Shown in pieces: positions 50,482 to 60,694 of a DNA stretch of 64,000 bases. The stretch covers positions 23,731,144 to 23,795,143 of the forward strand of contig NW_024040152.1 of the NCBI RefSeq assembly GCF_014851395.1, written 5' to 3'. Below the pieces are notes generated by a model that was not told the DNA's origin, searched no databases, and saw nothing but the letters and a program-made list of their open reading frames with translations. A program made the translations under genes and the position numbers. The first letter of the stretch is position 1. Each line of letters opens with the position of its first letter. The stretch comes from Micropterus salmoides. Lineage: Eukaryota > Chordata > Actinopteri > Centrarchiformes > Centrarchidae.

Positions 50482-52931
50482 GGATTGTTGACAATGCATC
50501 TTGTGTAACAGAAATATAAGTATAAATCTGCAGTCACTGATGATGATCACAATTAATGGTTAATCCAGTATGCAGAAGAACCAAAGCCCTATCCAAACCT
50601 GTTGCATTTTGGGTTACTATAATACAGGCAAATTTTGAATAATTGACTTGAGCCCAGCATCAAGAGTCTGACCTGTGCTCACTACAAGTCAATGGGGTAG
50701 GCAAGTGCAGCCTATGTTTGCACCACTGATGTGTGGCAGGTAGCTCAAACCACCAGGAAATTTGAAAAAATAAAATAAAACAAGCCATTGGGAAGACATC
50801 CAAAGAAGGTTAAAATCAAGGGCAGCTGGACTTGGCTGAAGATGGTTGAAGACCATTTGTCAATGACATATTTTACTTAAACCCCAGAGAACTCACTGAA
50901 ATGATGTTCGCTTAGGACAAAAAAACAGACAGGTAAACCAGCAAACAGTAAACAGAAAACCAGAGCAGCAGCAAGGTGAAAAATCCAAGCAGCGTGTGTA
51001 CTTTTACAGTAAGGAGCATGTAGTGCTGCCAAAAGTTTGGGTTCTTTGTGACTCTGCCATTGATTGCATATAGATGGCCTTAGAACACAGTTTAATTCAT
51101 CATCTCACAAAGGCTAAATGTCAGGTCTCACTGTAATTCACACTTTGACACAAGCAACATATGCACACTGATTTAGGAAATACAGACATAGTACAAGAAG
51201 AGGCAATGCCAGAGTGGATGCAATAAAAAGCAAGGTTAGGAATGCAGAGATGACAGCATTTAGAGTAAGCACAGCGGAACAGAGACTTGAAACGTCTGTT
51301 CATGTCATCTGATGGATGAATAATAGGTGGCTGTAGCTTTACCCTTCTGAGATCTTAAAGTGATATGGGTTCAAGAGCAAGGGTCTGGCTGGTGTACAAA
51401 TCACCCACTGTTCCATAGCTACCAATCATCTCTAAAAACATCTGAAATAATCATCTATGTTTCTGAGCAAACGACATCCAACACACCTAGAAGAGAAATC
51501 TCCATGCCAGATAAATCAACATTCAACATCAATAGGAACAAGAAAAATGTGAGAAAACAAAGGATTCTTTTTGTTGAGTGGATATAGTCAGTCATCAACA
51601 GGTGTCTTTGTCCAAACCTTTTCACTTGGTTTTGTTCTTTCCCAAATTGCAAATAAATTGAATGTAGAAATTCAGACACTTGCTAAAAACAAGAGTTGCT
51701 GTTGTAGTCCCTGGCACAAAATGGATTATGCTTATCCACACAGAAAAAGATCACACAATACCACAAATATCTGCCAAAGTATGTCACACTGCTTCCTACA
51801 GCAGGACTACAAGGTGAATGGAAACTTATTTGTTAGTGTCATAACATGGCAACTGTATAATTTTGTAAGGAGTATCACCACAACATTACATAGTATGGGT
51901 CCGTAAGATAAAGAGAACATCTCAAGAAATGTCTTTTTTTACCTCTATGTGTTTGGCATTAGCTAGGTCTACATTCTGCATAGTTACATGCTCATGACAA
52001 ACTAATATCTAACTCCAAATTGGACTGGAGGAGGGCTAATGTGCCTCTGCTGCAACATAGTCAGGGCAGCTGCTACCAAGGCAGGCTGTTTCCAATGAAA
52101 GGGATTAGTGAAAACCAGTTGCCAGTGGATAAATGAGAGCCATGGGATCGTACGGGTCTCCCTGAAACAGGAAAAGAAACACATACACTACATATCTTCA
52201 CAAAAGCACACAATTTACATTAGCACACGCTGCCACTATGAAGCAGAAGCATTCACTTTTACATACATACAAGCAGACATATGCAGACAGAGCACACAAA
52301 AATATTGTGACAAAATTCTACTGGGGAAGTACTGTTAGCCAGTTAGTATTTTGCAAATGGTCTGCCATTTTCAGATAATGGTTGTGGTTTTAGTTGTCTC
52401 AGCTATATGGATAGAGTTATGGTAGGCCATACAAATCAATAGCTTGGCCAAAATAGACACCAACTATCCAACTGCCCTGTGCTATACATTCTGGGTGCAC
52501 CAGCTAGACATTGCGTGCTGTCAAATTGTACAGCTGCGCTATAGAGTCAGGTTGCACACGCTATCCAGGTCCCTACGCTATCAACTCGGGTCACAGGCTA
52601 TGACCAATTCATCATTGGTCATCAGTTGCCTTTCATCTTATTAGACATGTAAACTAACACTACTGCAAAGCATGTGAAATATATTGTGATTTTGGGTTTT
52701 AGTTGGCCCAAGTTAGATAATGTTAAATCGCCTATAGTGATGTAAGGGCAGCCAGCTAAATTATCACAGATCTGCCGCTGTTTGCTAGTTGAATTTAGAT
52801 TTATTGTTGTTTTACCGATACTTGAGTACACAGCTTCTTCACTGTCTCAGTCGCTGCAACTTACTTGACCCACATAATATACAGGAGACAGGACTACACA
52901 GTGACCCATTCACAACAGTAACGTTACTTAC
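50482..52931. other. non-coding interval, nothing recognised
   Basis: AT-rich unique DNA. The segment 52440-52640 has a different texture (CTATCC/GCTATC motifs) and may be old repeat, but no ends were found. Confidence 0.45.
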
Positions 52932-53149
52932 TGGAACAGCGTAAGGAGCTGCGTCTGCAGCTGCCTCAGGCTGACCGTGGCTCTGGCGGTCCTTCTTCTG
53001 GTCGCGGTGGTCCCACCAGCGAGCAGGAGAACGGGGTGGGCGGGGGGAAGGCTGGGCTGAGCCGACGTGACGCCTGATGCTCTCTGCTTCCTGGGCACCA
53101 GACCTGTCCGGGCCACCAGATCCTTCCTGATAGTCTCAGGGATGGTGTA
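52932..53149 (-). pseudogene. exon-like GC-rich block C, unrecognised
   Basis: On the minus strand this block starts after a pyrimidine-rich acceptor (TTCTGTGACTTCTGCAG) and ends at a consensus donor CCA/GTAAGT. It is open throughout in one frame: YTIPETIRKDLVARTGLVPR, then a Pro/Ala/Arg-rich stretch and LRQLQTQLLTLFQ. I do not recognise the protein. The last two thirds look more like shifted-frame or low-complexity coding than a normal domain. It lies only 37 bases downstream of block B, too short for a normal vertebrate intron. This points to a rearranged or decayed gene piece. Confidence 0.4.
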
Positions 53150-53185
53150 CTGCAGAAGTCACAGAATACGGTGAATCTGGGTCAG

Positions 53186-53398
53186 CTAGACACGTATCCG
53201 GGCAGCGGAGATGGCCGCAGCGGCGCACTCTGTGAGCTGTACACTGGCCCCTTTGCTGATCTTCTCCTTTTCTTCTTCCGTCACGGTGGTGGAGTTAGCC
53301 GCTAGCTTCGTGAAGGAGGAAGCAATCAGCGCCGTGTTGTTGGTGGAGGCTGAGTTCTGGACGGTGCATTGGTGGGCTCTGTCAGCGAGACGGGCCAC
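53186..53398 (-). pseudogene. exon-like block B, unrecognised
   Basis: The open frame reads ARLADRAHQCTVQNSASTNN, TALIASSFTKLAANSTTVT, EEEKEKISKGASVQLTEC and AAAAISAARIRV, then a stop. The composition is coding-like (Ala/Ser/Thr/Lys-rich, helical) and contrasts with the AT-rich flanks. A CTGACAG acceptor lies near its upstream end. Similarity to a known family was not recognised. It contains no clear donor before the stop. Confidence 0.4.
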
Positions 53399-53407
53399 CC
53401 AGAGAGG

Positions 53408-53422
53408 CCAGAAGGGGGCGCT
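53408..53422 (+). promoter_or_regulatory. CTCF-like core motif
   Basis: CCAGAAGGGGGCGCT fits every position of the vertebrate CTCF core CCASNAGRKGGCRSY. It lies inside the exon-like block, so it could be coincidental coding sequence. Confidence 0.4.
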
Positions 53423-53594
53423 GTGCGGTCGCCGCCTGAGCTGACTTCACATCGAAGAACGGCGTGAGGTTGGACTCCAGCGGAGGGACCAGGCTGAAAC
53501 CCTGGTCCAAGAAGCCTTCCACCTTGGTGATGGGGATGTAGGTGGAAACAGGAGCCTGCAGAGTCTTCAGGTTCGAGGCGGCACCTTCCTGGTA
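53408..53594 (-). pseudogene. exon-like block A, unrecognised
   Basis: It starts at 53594 after a good acceptor (CCCCTCTCATCTGGCAG). It is open for over 60 codons: YQEGAASNLKTLQAPVSTYI, PITKVEGFLDQGFSLVPPLE, SNLTPFFDV, then KSAQAATAQRP into a frame that stops. A possible GT donor follows FFD. The regular amino-acid composition argues for real coding ancestry. The family is unknown to me. The next block (B) is in another frame, so either a very short intron or a frameshift separates them. Confidence 0.4.
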
Positions 53595-53882
53595 CTGCCA
53601 GATGAGAGGGGAAATTTATCAGTGCCACACATGCATGCACAGGGGAAATCTATACAAAATAGAACTTACTGAACCTACACACTGTTTACTTGTATTTGTT
53701 TATAGCCCGGTCCACATATATGTGTGTATGGGTCGGAATGTCGAATTGGTCAGCAATGCAATCTGAATGAAAATTCAGACATTGGAAATCGCTTGATGTC
53801 GAATCGGTCAGAGCCTCTGACCAGGTCAGCTAGATAGGTGGTGTCCATCTTGGCCAAGCTGTTTAATTGTATGGCCTACTAT
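53595..53882. other. non-coding, nothing recognised
   Basis: Unique DNA between the exon-like block and repeat copy 2; GTCGAATTGGTCAG/GTCGAATCGGTCAG recurs twice (near 53742 and 53798). Confidence 0.4.
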
Positions 53883-54790
53883 ACATGCACCATTCACAAT
53901 ATTGGGTTCATAAGAACAAGACAAGAAGATATATTAACACCATTTTAATGAAATATTAAAGGCTGAATTATGTAAATGGGGGGTCTGGGGTCCTCCCCTA
54001 GAAAATTTTGAGCACTAAACACATAATTTCCTGCATTCTGAAGACATTTTCTGCACCAATTTATGGTAGAATTGTCTTTATTTATATAAAGTGATTCGGG
54101 TGACAGTTCAAACAGAATATAATGCAGTACTCAGCAGCTTGTTGTTTTAGCTTAAGAAACAATTTTTTTTAAACATTACTTGTTGAAAGCCATTTTAAGA
54201 ACATATTAACAAATGCTTAAAAAAAAAAGTGATGGAGACATGTCCCCAGTATCCCCAGTGTAAATGACACCTATGAAATGAATACAATATTTGTGCACTA
54301 ACTACAACTCAAAAATTGTGCGGTATGAGTTGTTGCAATTAGTTACACCTTGGTTGGATAATGTAATGTAATCTAATATGTCAACTGCTTAAGTAATTAT
54401 TCATTCTATTCTGTATTGGCTTGAAACAACAGGATAAGGAGTTGCTCCGGTTTGTTTTTTCCTTGTCCCAGTTATCAGCGTATCTGGGTGATGTAGTTTA
54501 ATGTACATCAATCAGCATGTTGTATGTTTCCATTCACATAACGTTAGCCTACAACACAGACATCGTCCTCGTCTCATACACAACTATCTCTCCGTTGCTG
54601 TTGTAACGTTTACTGAACAGTAACCTGCAGGCGGGTCTTCCAGCTCTGCTGTTTAATTAGCGCTCGCCATAGTGTGACTGACTCGCACGCTGATCCGTTT
54701 GTTGTGCTAACCTCAGCGCCACTGCCCTCAGCCTCGTCCACCAACATGTCCGTGTCTCTGGCTTTCTGAATTTCAGACACTTGCCCATTT
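53883..54790 (+). repeat. dispersed hAT-like repeat, copy 2
   Basis: Same order and orientation as 47325-48375, lacking its first 25 bases and the CpG-rich insertion but with extra sequence near 54670-54710. It ends in DNA whose minus strand reads like decayed coding sequence (DMLVDEAEGSGAEVSTTNG). Copy 1 has a shifted version of the same text. I take this as the N-terminal coding remnant of the parent element, without certainty. Confidence 0.75.
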
Positions 54791-54823
54791 TGAGGCGACC
54801 AGCTAACATTAGCAGGGTAGTAG

Positions 54824-54845
54824 CTCCACAGTAGGAGCTGTCATG
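54824..54845 (+). repeat. 22-bp motif shared with 60121-60142
   Basis: CTCCACAGTAGGAGCTGTCA plus TG is identical at both sites. It contains an AGCTCC/GGAGCT inverted pair around ACAGTA. Confidence 0.8.
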
Positions 54846-55268
54846 TGACATTATATATACTGTATTTTATCTCTCACTTACTGTTTAGTCCTTGATTGAC
54901 ACACTCCTGGTTCTTACACAGCAGTTAAAGCTTTTGACTAGTGCTAGCAAAAATAAATTAAAATATTTTCTACTGAGACTTTTTTGAGATTGGTATGTAG
55001 CCTACTCTGGGTCCAAAACTGCCAAAGTCTTGCAGTCTCCCGCCTTACTATGCTTTAATATTACCAAATAACCAAACCAATTGCCAGTGATGGAAATTTA
55101 AGCATAACAATCTTAAAAAGTATTTCCAAACTTACTTAGTACTGTGTGACAAAGTAAGGCTTGCTTTCCACAGTCAATGCCAGTGGTGACATATTGACAT
55201 TTCCCTGTGGGCTTGCCAAAGCTGTATGAGCTTGCTGCTGAGGTTCACCACTATAAGCTTGTATACTG
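54846..55268. other. non-coding interval, nothing recognised
   Basis: Unique AT-rich DNA between repeats. Confidence 0.45.
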
Positions 55269-55276
55269 AACTAAAC

Positions 55277-56150
55277 TACTGCTGAACGATTAATCATTTT
55301 CAAATCGAAATTGCGACTTGAAAGAACGCATTTACCTAATTGTGAAGTCAGCGATTAAAATGTAGGTTATCATGCAATCTGACCAGTCATGCAGTTAAAA
55401 ATTCATTCAGTTTCGTCCTTGTGTAAACCTGCTCCCCAATCACAAGTGCCATGCTTCTATGCCTTTGGTGTGAGAGACCAGGATTCAATCCCCACTGTGA
55501 TTCATCCACCCCTAGTTGCTCCAGAGGCGTGTGACCTCTGACAAGTCGCTTTGGATAAATAATGTAATGTAAAACAAATGAAACTGGAGGAAAACGTGGG
55601 ATAATGGCCAACACAGGCAGTGACTGTGCAGCGGTTTTGTTCGGCATCAGCTCACACTGAAGTGTTTCAGCAGCGGAGTGTTTAGCCTGCCCTATAATGT
55701 TGACGTGTTGTTAATTTGTCCATTCTTGTGCTTCACCGACGGATAACAGCTCTCAGTGAGCCCATTTTGTTCCGCTCTTTGCTGACTTGCTCAAGATTTT
55801 GTTAATTGGTTCAGTTGTCCTTACTTTTTGTGCTTCTACTATGGTTATGTAAGCTACATTGTTAAATTGTTTCTTTTTCATTTGTTTTAAATGTGTTTGT
55901 TGTTGTTATGCGACCAGGAGTCTGCACAGGGTGTTTTATTTTGAAAACTGATTGATTGATTCTCTCTGCCGTTCTGTGTCTGACTTCCTGCCCAGTTTAT
56001 CTGCTCTGTGCTGCTTGTCACGGCTTCTGTCAAAAATAGACTGGCAGTGAATATTGAACTTTAAAAAAATAATAATTGCAAATTGAATCGTAATTGCAAT
56101 ATCTTGCAGAAAAATCGCAATCAATTTTTCGCCAAAATCGTTCAGCCCTA
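55277..56150. mobile_element. hAT-type element, 874 bp
   Basis: The left end TACTGCTGAACGATTAAT and right end (complement TAGGGCTGAACGATTTTG) are inverted repeats, followed inward by AAATCGAAATTGCGA and its complement-like partner. The flanks are a perfect 8-bp duplication AACTAAAC (55269-55276 and 56151-56158). No transposase ORF is present. A tRNA-derived SINE-like segment sits inside. Confidence 0.93.
55432..55575 (+). repeat. SINE-like segment inside the hAT element
   Basis: It shows a tRNA-like head with a B-box-like GGATTCAATCCCC (55489-55501) and a tail CAAGTCGCTTTGGATAAA, then ATGTAATGTAA. I recognise that tail from abundant fish SINEs. The A box is weak. It may have inserted into the hAT element before or after the latter's transposition. 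Confidence 0.5.
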
Positions 56151-56158
56151 AACTAAAC

Positions 56159-57834
56159 CTGACTCGACTTGGCTTTTGGTGCAAAATCCTGTACATGCCT
56201 ATCTGCTACATATAAGCCAAAGAATTCCGCAGTACCGCATGGGGACTTCAGGGTTCAAGAGATTGGTGATTCTGTACCAAAACTAGACAGTACCCACAGT
56301 GCTTGTTAGACTGTGGCTGCCTGTGGATTTTAGTGAGTAAATAAATGTTTTGCATATCAATGTAAATACTTTTATCTTCTCCAACTATCTTTATTTATAA
56401 TGCTACTGTCATGATATACGATGCATGTTTTAATAGAGTTTGCTTATTTACTGTAAAACATCTAAAAATATGCTTACATATTGCACCAATATTAATCCAG
56501 ACTAATGCGATAGACAGACAGACATACAGACATATTCAGGCATAGCGACAAATCTGAAACATCAACACAGATGTAAAGAGAACAAACTTAGACCTACATA
56601 CTGATAGTTTAAGGGTCTGGTAAAAGACTCAGGATGAGTTTCACACTGCCCCTGGAGATGAACCCAGTATGCCAGCTTTAATGTCACTTTTGTTAGGTGT
56701 GGCTGAAAAGGACTCGATGGCGACCTGTCAATCAGGCTTGAGTGACTCGTATTTAACCAGCGCCATTGAAAAAGCTTATTATGAGTTGGCTGTTCACTTT
56801 CCCTGGTGAGTACATCAGCACCTACCTACGCAAGCTAGCTAGCTCCACACACAGCTGTTAGCTCCACCGTAAATTGCAGTTAAGGTGAATGTAATACAAC
56901 AAAAGGATGTGCAACAATGGTTGGAAATTGACAAAGGCAAGTTAAAATGACTAGTTCAAGGAAGCACAGATCAAAAGTTGGTGCAATAAATTACTTGACA
57001 TATGTGCGTCATAGTAAGTGGTTATATTTTATTGTACCATTTTTTGTCTGACCTCAAACTTGTGTCCAAATGTCAGATCCGTCTCGCTTGTCAGTGTCAA
57101 ATCTCTGTCATCTTTTATCTTTGACCCAGATCGAAGGTAGGAATGTAGTTTTTTACTAGTAGAGACATGCATATGTAAACTCCCTGCATTATGGGTTCAC
57201 AGGGCATTCCACATTCCAAAGGAGATCATTTTTTAAAAAGTTATATTATAGTGACTGCAGAAATATATTCATAGAGAATTTATGGTTGATGGTTTTATTG
57301 CTCATTGTTACACTAAACAAATTAAATATTCCAAAAAAAGGATTTTATAGTTTGTGTTAACACCATAACAATTGTCAATATTTTTAAGGATTTGTGAGGT
57401 TTGGAAAGCAAAAAATAACTGTGAAAGGTATGAATTTCAAGTAAATAAATGTCATACTGCCAATTTAGAATTTGCCCCCAAAAATTCAACACACTGAGAA
57501 GAACAAATGGAGCAGGCTACTCCATCCTTAAATCTATCAACTAACTGGATTTTTTCCCCCTACAGCCATAGTTTTACCTCATGGGTTTCTTTCAGTGTTT
57601 GAAGTTTCCAGACAAATGTTTTCAGGTTCACTGGCACAGCCACTCAGGCAGCCATGACAACTTCAGTCAACTTGCATCTCAGGACCTTTGAACCTCACAA
57701 AAATAAAGCTTTGCTCCTGCTACAGATGGTCACCTAGTCTGTCGCTGACGGGGACACATGCTGTCAGAGGTGGTGACCTGTGATGATAGTCCAAGTATGA
57801 GCGTGTGTGTGACTTAATCCAGCAAGCAATAGCC
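56159..57834. other. non-coding, mostly unrecognised
   Basis: AT-rich DNA. The stretch 56630-56880 (GGCGACCTGTCAATCA, GCTAGCTAGC) has the look of dispersed repeat, but no ends were identified. No exon was recognised. Confidence 0.4.
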
Positions 57835-58340
57835 GTCATTTCACTATAGACCTGATTTAGTCCGGCTATGAGTAACCCACTTCTAGCCGCAATAACTACA
57901 TGTGGTTACATGACTTTTTTTCCAAAATAACTTGCAATGTGTATGATATTCCATCATTTAAGCAAGGTCTACAGTGATTAAAGTTTTTTGTTTCATTTCT
58001 TACAGATGATTTACGTGCAGCCTGTGCGTAGACATGATTTAGCTCGTAGACAGACAGGCTATTTGTAGCCCACTTTTAGTTTTTTGCCCTGGCAGCACCT
58101 GAGATGGTTGATATCCCATTATTTTTGCAATGTCAATAATATCTACAAGATATTAAGTGTCATTAAATTGACATGGTCTATCTGTAGCCACAATTTAGCT
58201 CTTATTTGGACAGGCTACGTGTAGTCTGCTTTTAGCCCATCCGGCAAAATAGAGGCGATTAGTGGTCTAATATCAACGGCTTGGCTGTAGCCCTGTTTCA
58301 GACCAAATTGGTTACATGTAGTTTTCACCCATGCAGCTGT
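57835..58340 (+). repeat. degenerate TGTAGCCCAC-type repeat array
   Basis: Variants of one motif recur: GGCTATGAGTAACCCACTT, GGCTATTTGTAGCCCACTT, GGCTACGTGTAGTCTGCTT and GGCTTGGCTGTAGCCCTG. They are spaced by about 80-190 bp and separated by related AT-rich text. AGTGGTCTAAT (58262) recurs at 59996. The array resembles the subterminal repeats of large DNA transposons, but no terminal inverted repeat was established. Confidence 0.5.
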
Positions 58341-58472
58341 TGAGGTGCGTGATATCATTTCATCAAATGCAAGTAAACGTTTGAAACATTAAAATTATCT
58401 TTATTTTCGCTGTAACGTTCACTACATTAACTTTCATTTTAATTTATAACAAAATGCAATTACTATTTTCAA

Positions 58473-58667
58473 CCGCTAGATGGCAGCTGTAGCCCTACTG
58501 ACACATGACTACTAGCAATACGAGACTTGAAAGTTAGACATCAGGGACGGCCAGAAAGACATCCGCCATTTTTAAACAAGGGATACGTTACGATTTCGGC
58601 CTTTCAGCGAGCAAGGGCGAGAGTTTACTGCAAACACTGGAAGCGAAAAGACATTTACTTTGGTCTT
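58473..58667 (+). promoter_or_regulatory. promoter-like block and putative 5' non-coding exon
   Basis: The block has a CTCF-like CCGCTAGATGGCAGC (58473-58487, one departure from consensus), a YY1-type CCGCCATTTTT near 58562 and several CpGs in otherwise AT-rich DNA. It ends at a consensus splice donor TCTT/GTAAGT (58667/58668). Together these look like a TATA-less promoter with a first non-coding exon. The transcription start is not determined. Confidence 0.45.
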
Positions 58668-59364
58668 GTAAGTATCTGTGTCTTTGTTTGACATGTCTTC
58701 ATTATTTATCTACATTATATATTAACGTGTAGGAACCGGGACATTTCAGCGGGTAACAGTGTAGAGTAAGGCACATTGTGGTTAGCTTAACACGCTGCAT
58801 GCAAGTGTAACTTAACGTTACTCCATGATGATTTCCTCGTGCCCTTACAAACTATATTATCGGAATTCAGAAGGGGTGAACATAAAACATGTACAACATT
58901 ACCTATTATAATTTGTAATGAAAGCCACACATATTTTATGTTTAGTTTTTTACTTTTGACACTAAATATTTATTGCAAATTCTCCAGCATACAGTCAACA
59001 AAGACAACAATAAATATTCAGAACAGAACACTTACTTTCACAGCAGATAGCTCTCTCAAAAGAATAAAAGCAACTTTCTCTATTTGGTTGTTCTAATGCA
59101 ACATGGCTAAAACATGTGTCCTGTTCAAGTATCTTTATATTTTCCATAGAGATAAATGGGTTAGTAATAAATACTTTTAAATTAAAAAGGAAAAAAACGT
59201 TATGAATGATTTTTTTTTAACCTTCAGTAGAATGATATTTAGATGATAATTAGAAACATACTGTATGTTTTCATTTAAAATCATTTGATGATAGTAGTCA
59301 TGTCTTAGTACATAGTCAAATTATAATGTTTACTTATATTCATATTCTTACATATTCAACAGTT

Positions 59365-59547
59365 ATGGATCCCATTTACCTGAGAGACTGGCGCCAACCA
59401 AGAGACCCATCTGATGCTCTTCCTTCATCAAGTAGCAGCGTAGATGAAGATCTAGATTTGGATGTAGCCAACCAATTTATTTTATCATTATTTATGTTTT
59501 TATTACCGCATGTTGTTAAAATTGTTTGTATTTTCATATATATATGA
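59365..59547 (+). CDS. 60-codon ORF in a transcription-unit-like cassette
   Basis: ATG at 59365 lies three bases after a splice acceptor (TATTCAACAG, AG at 59361-59362). It would be joined to the promoter-like exon by a 695-base GT-AG intron (58668-59362). The product starts MDPIYLRDWRQPRDPSDALP, has a Ser run and an acidic patch (SSSSSVDEDLDLD), and ends in a hydrophobic stretch FILSLFMFLLPHVVKIVCIF of about 20 residues that could be a membrane anchor. A stop at 59545-59547 is followed by AATAAA at 59642-59647 and GT-rich DNA. I do not recognise the family. It lies between repeat arrays, so it may belong to an unidentified transposon rather than be a host gene. The hydrophobic end could also be AT-rich readthrough. 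Confidence 0.4.
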   Translation: MDPIYLRDWRQPRDPSDALPSSSSSVDEDLDLDVANQFILSLFMFLLPHVVKIVCIFIYI

Positions 59548-59641
59548 ACTGTTTTGTATTTATAATATTTTAGCAGTAATTCCTTTATATTTTCATCATG
59601 TTGTATTATCTTAAGTTGTCTACATTGTAATCCTTTTTCTT

Positions 59642-59647
59642 AATAAA
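59642..59647 (+). terminator. polyadenylation signal AATAAA
   Basis: AATAAA about 95 bases after the stop of the 60-codon ORF, followed about 15-25 bases later by TTTGTTTGG, a plausible downstream GU-rich element. Confidence 0.5.
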
Positions 59648-59770
59648 ATCTTTATATTTAATTTGTTTGGACGGATTACCATTTGTGAGAACCTGTTTTG
59701 TTTGAGAAGAAACAATCCTTTAGCCACTATTCTGTTGTCTGTTAGAGGTAGATATGTATGTCTATTAACT

Positions 59771-60050
59771 TTTCACTGACAGCCCAAATTCAACCTTGTT
59801 TTAGCCTAGACCCATTTTCACCATCTATTACACGACTATATGTAGCCGTTCAATGGTGGTCTGATTGATGACTAGACTATTCTTGAGCTATAGTTAGACA
59901 TCTAACAAACTTTCACTGACAGCCCAAATTCAGCCCTGTTTTAGCCTAGACCCATTTTCACCATCTATTACACTTCTATATGTAGCCGTTCAATAGTGGT
60001 CTAATTGATGACTAGACTACTTTTGGGCTATGGTTAGATTCTCCGGCGTC
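59771..60050 (+). repeat. two tandem 140-bp repeats
   Basis: Unit 1 (59771-59910) and unit 2 (59911 to about 60050) both start TTTCACTGACAGCCCAAATT. They share TTTTAGCCTAGACCCATTTT and CCATCTATTACAC, then TATGTAGCCGTTCAAT and TTGATGACTAGACTA. They are nearly identical. Motifs overlap those of the array at 57835-58340 in the same orientation. Confidence 0.9.
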
Positions 60051-60399
60051 ACTCAGCCTGCCGAATGAACGAAAGACTGAGGAGGACCCATGTGAGCGGT
60101 GAGCGAGTAGTTCATTCCTGCTCCACAGTAGGAGCTGTCATGAGACAAATGAACGACTCAAACCATAGACCCACAGTTGAGAGTCGTGAACTGATCAATT
60201 CTGTTTCCTGTGCTGACGGAGCCCATGCAGCTGCCGTGTGACGAGTGAACGTAACAGTCCGAGATCCTTCACGCATGTGTGAAAATGAACGAATCACTCA
60301 CTGAGACAACCTGTTCCTCCCGAGTCATACACACGGTTAGGTCTTATGAACGAAACATTCATTGAACGACGCATCACTAACTCAGACATGTTCAGGCTC
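60051..60399. repeat. GAATGAACGA-rich dispersed repeat (limits unclear)
   Basis: Contains GAATGAACGAAAG, AAATGAACGACTC, GAGTGAACGTAAC and ATTGAACGACGCATCACT, a style typical of fish hAT-derived repeats. It includes the 22-bp motif shared with 54824-54845. No precise ends were found. Confidence 0.4.
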
Positions 60400-60694
60400 T
60401 GTTACTTCAATGTTCCCGTCTCAAAGGCAGATCAACACCGGCGTCATACCTTTCATTCAGCGCAGCGAGCCACATATCGGCACAATCCTCCAGAAAAAAG
60501 GCTAAAAAAGTAAAGTGACAGCGGCTATAGACAGGCAGGGAGAACAGACAGAGCTGGAAACTCGGGTAAACTCCCACTGCAACATTACAGTAATAGTAAT
60601 AATGATTTTAGCCAACGTGCTACATCGTTAGCTCGCCTGCTGCTTTTCAGTAACTATCTTTACTATCTGTGAATCTGTCACCGGAGGCTCAGCA
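60400..60694 (+). promoter_or_regulatory. promoter and 5' UTR-like region of the gene at 60695
   Basis: CpGs become frequent (GCGCAGCGAGCC, CATATCGGC, CTCGGGTAAAC, CATCGTTAGCTCGCC) upstream of the first coding ATG, and CpG content stays raised through the first intron. No TATA box is obvious. The start site is not determined. A CpG-rich 5' end is usual for widely expressed vertebrate genes. Confidence 0.45.
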
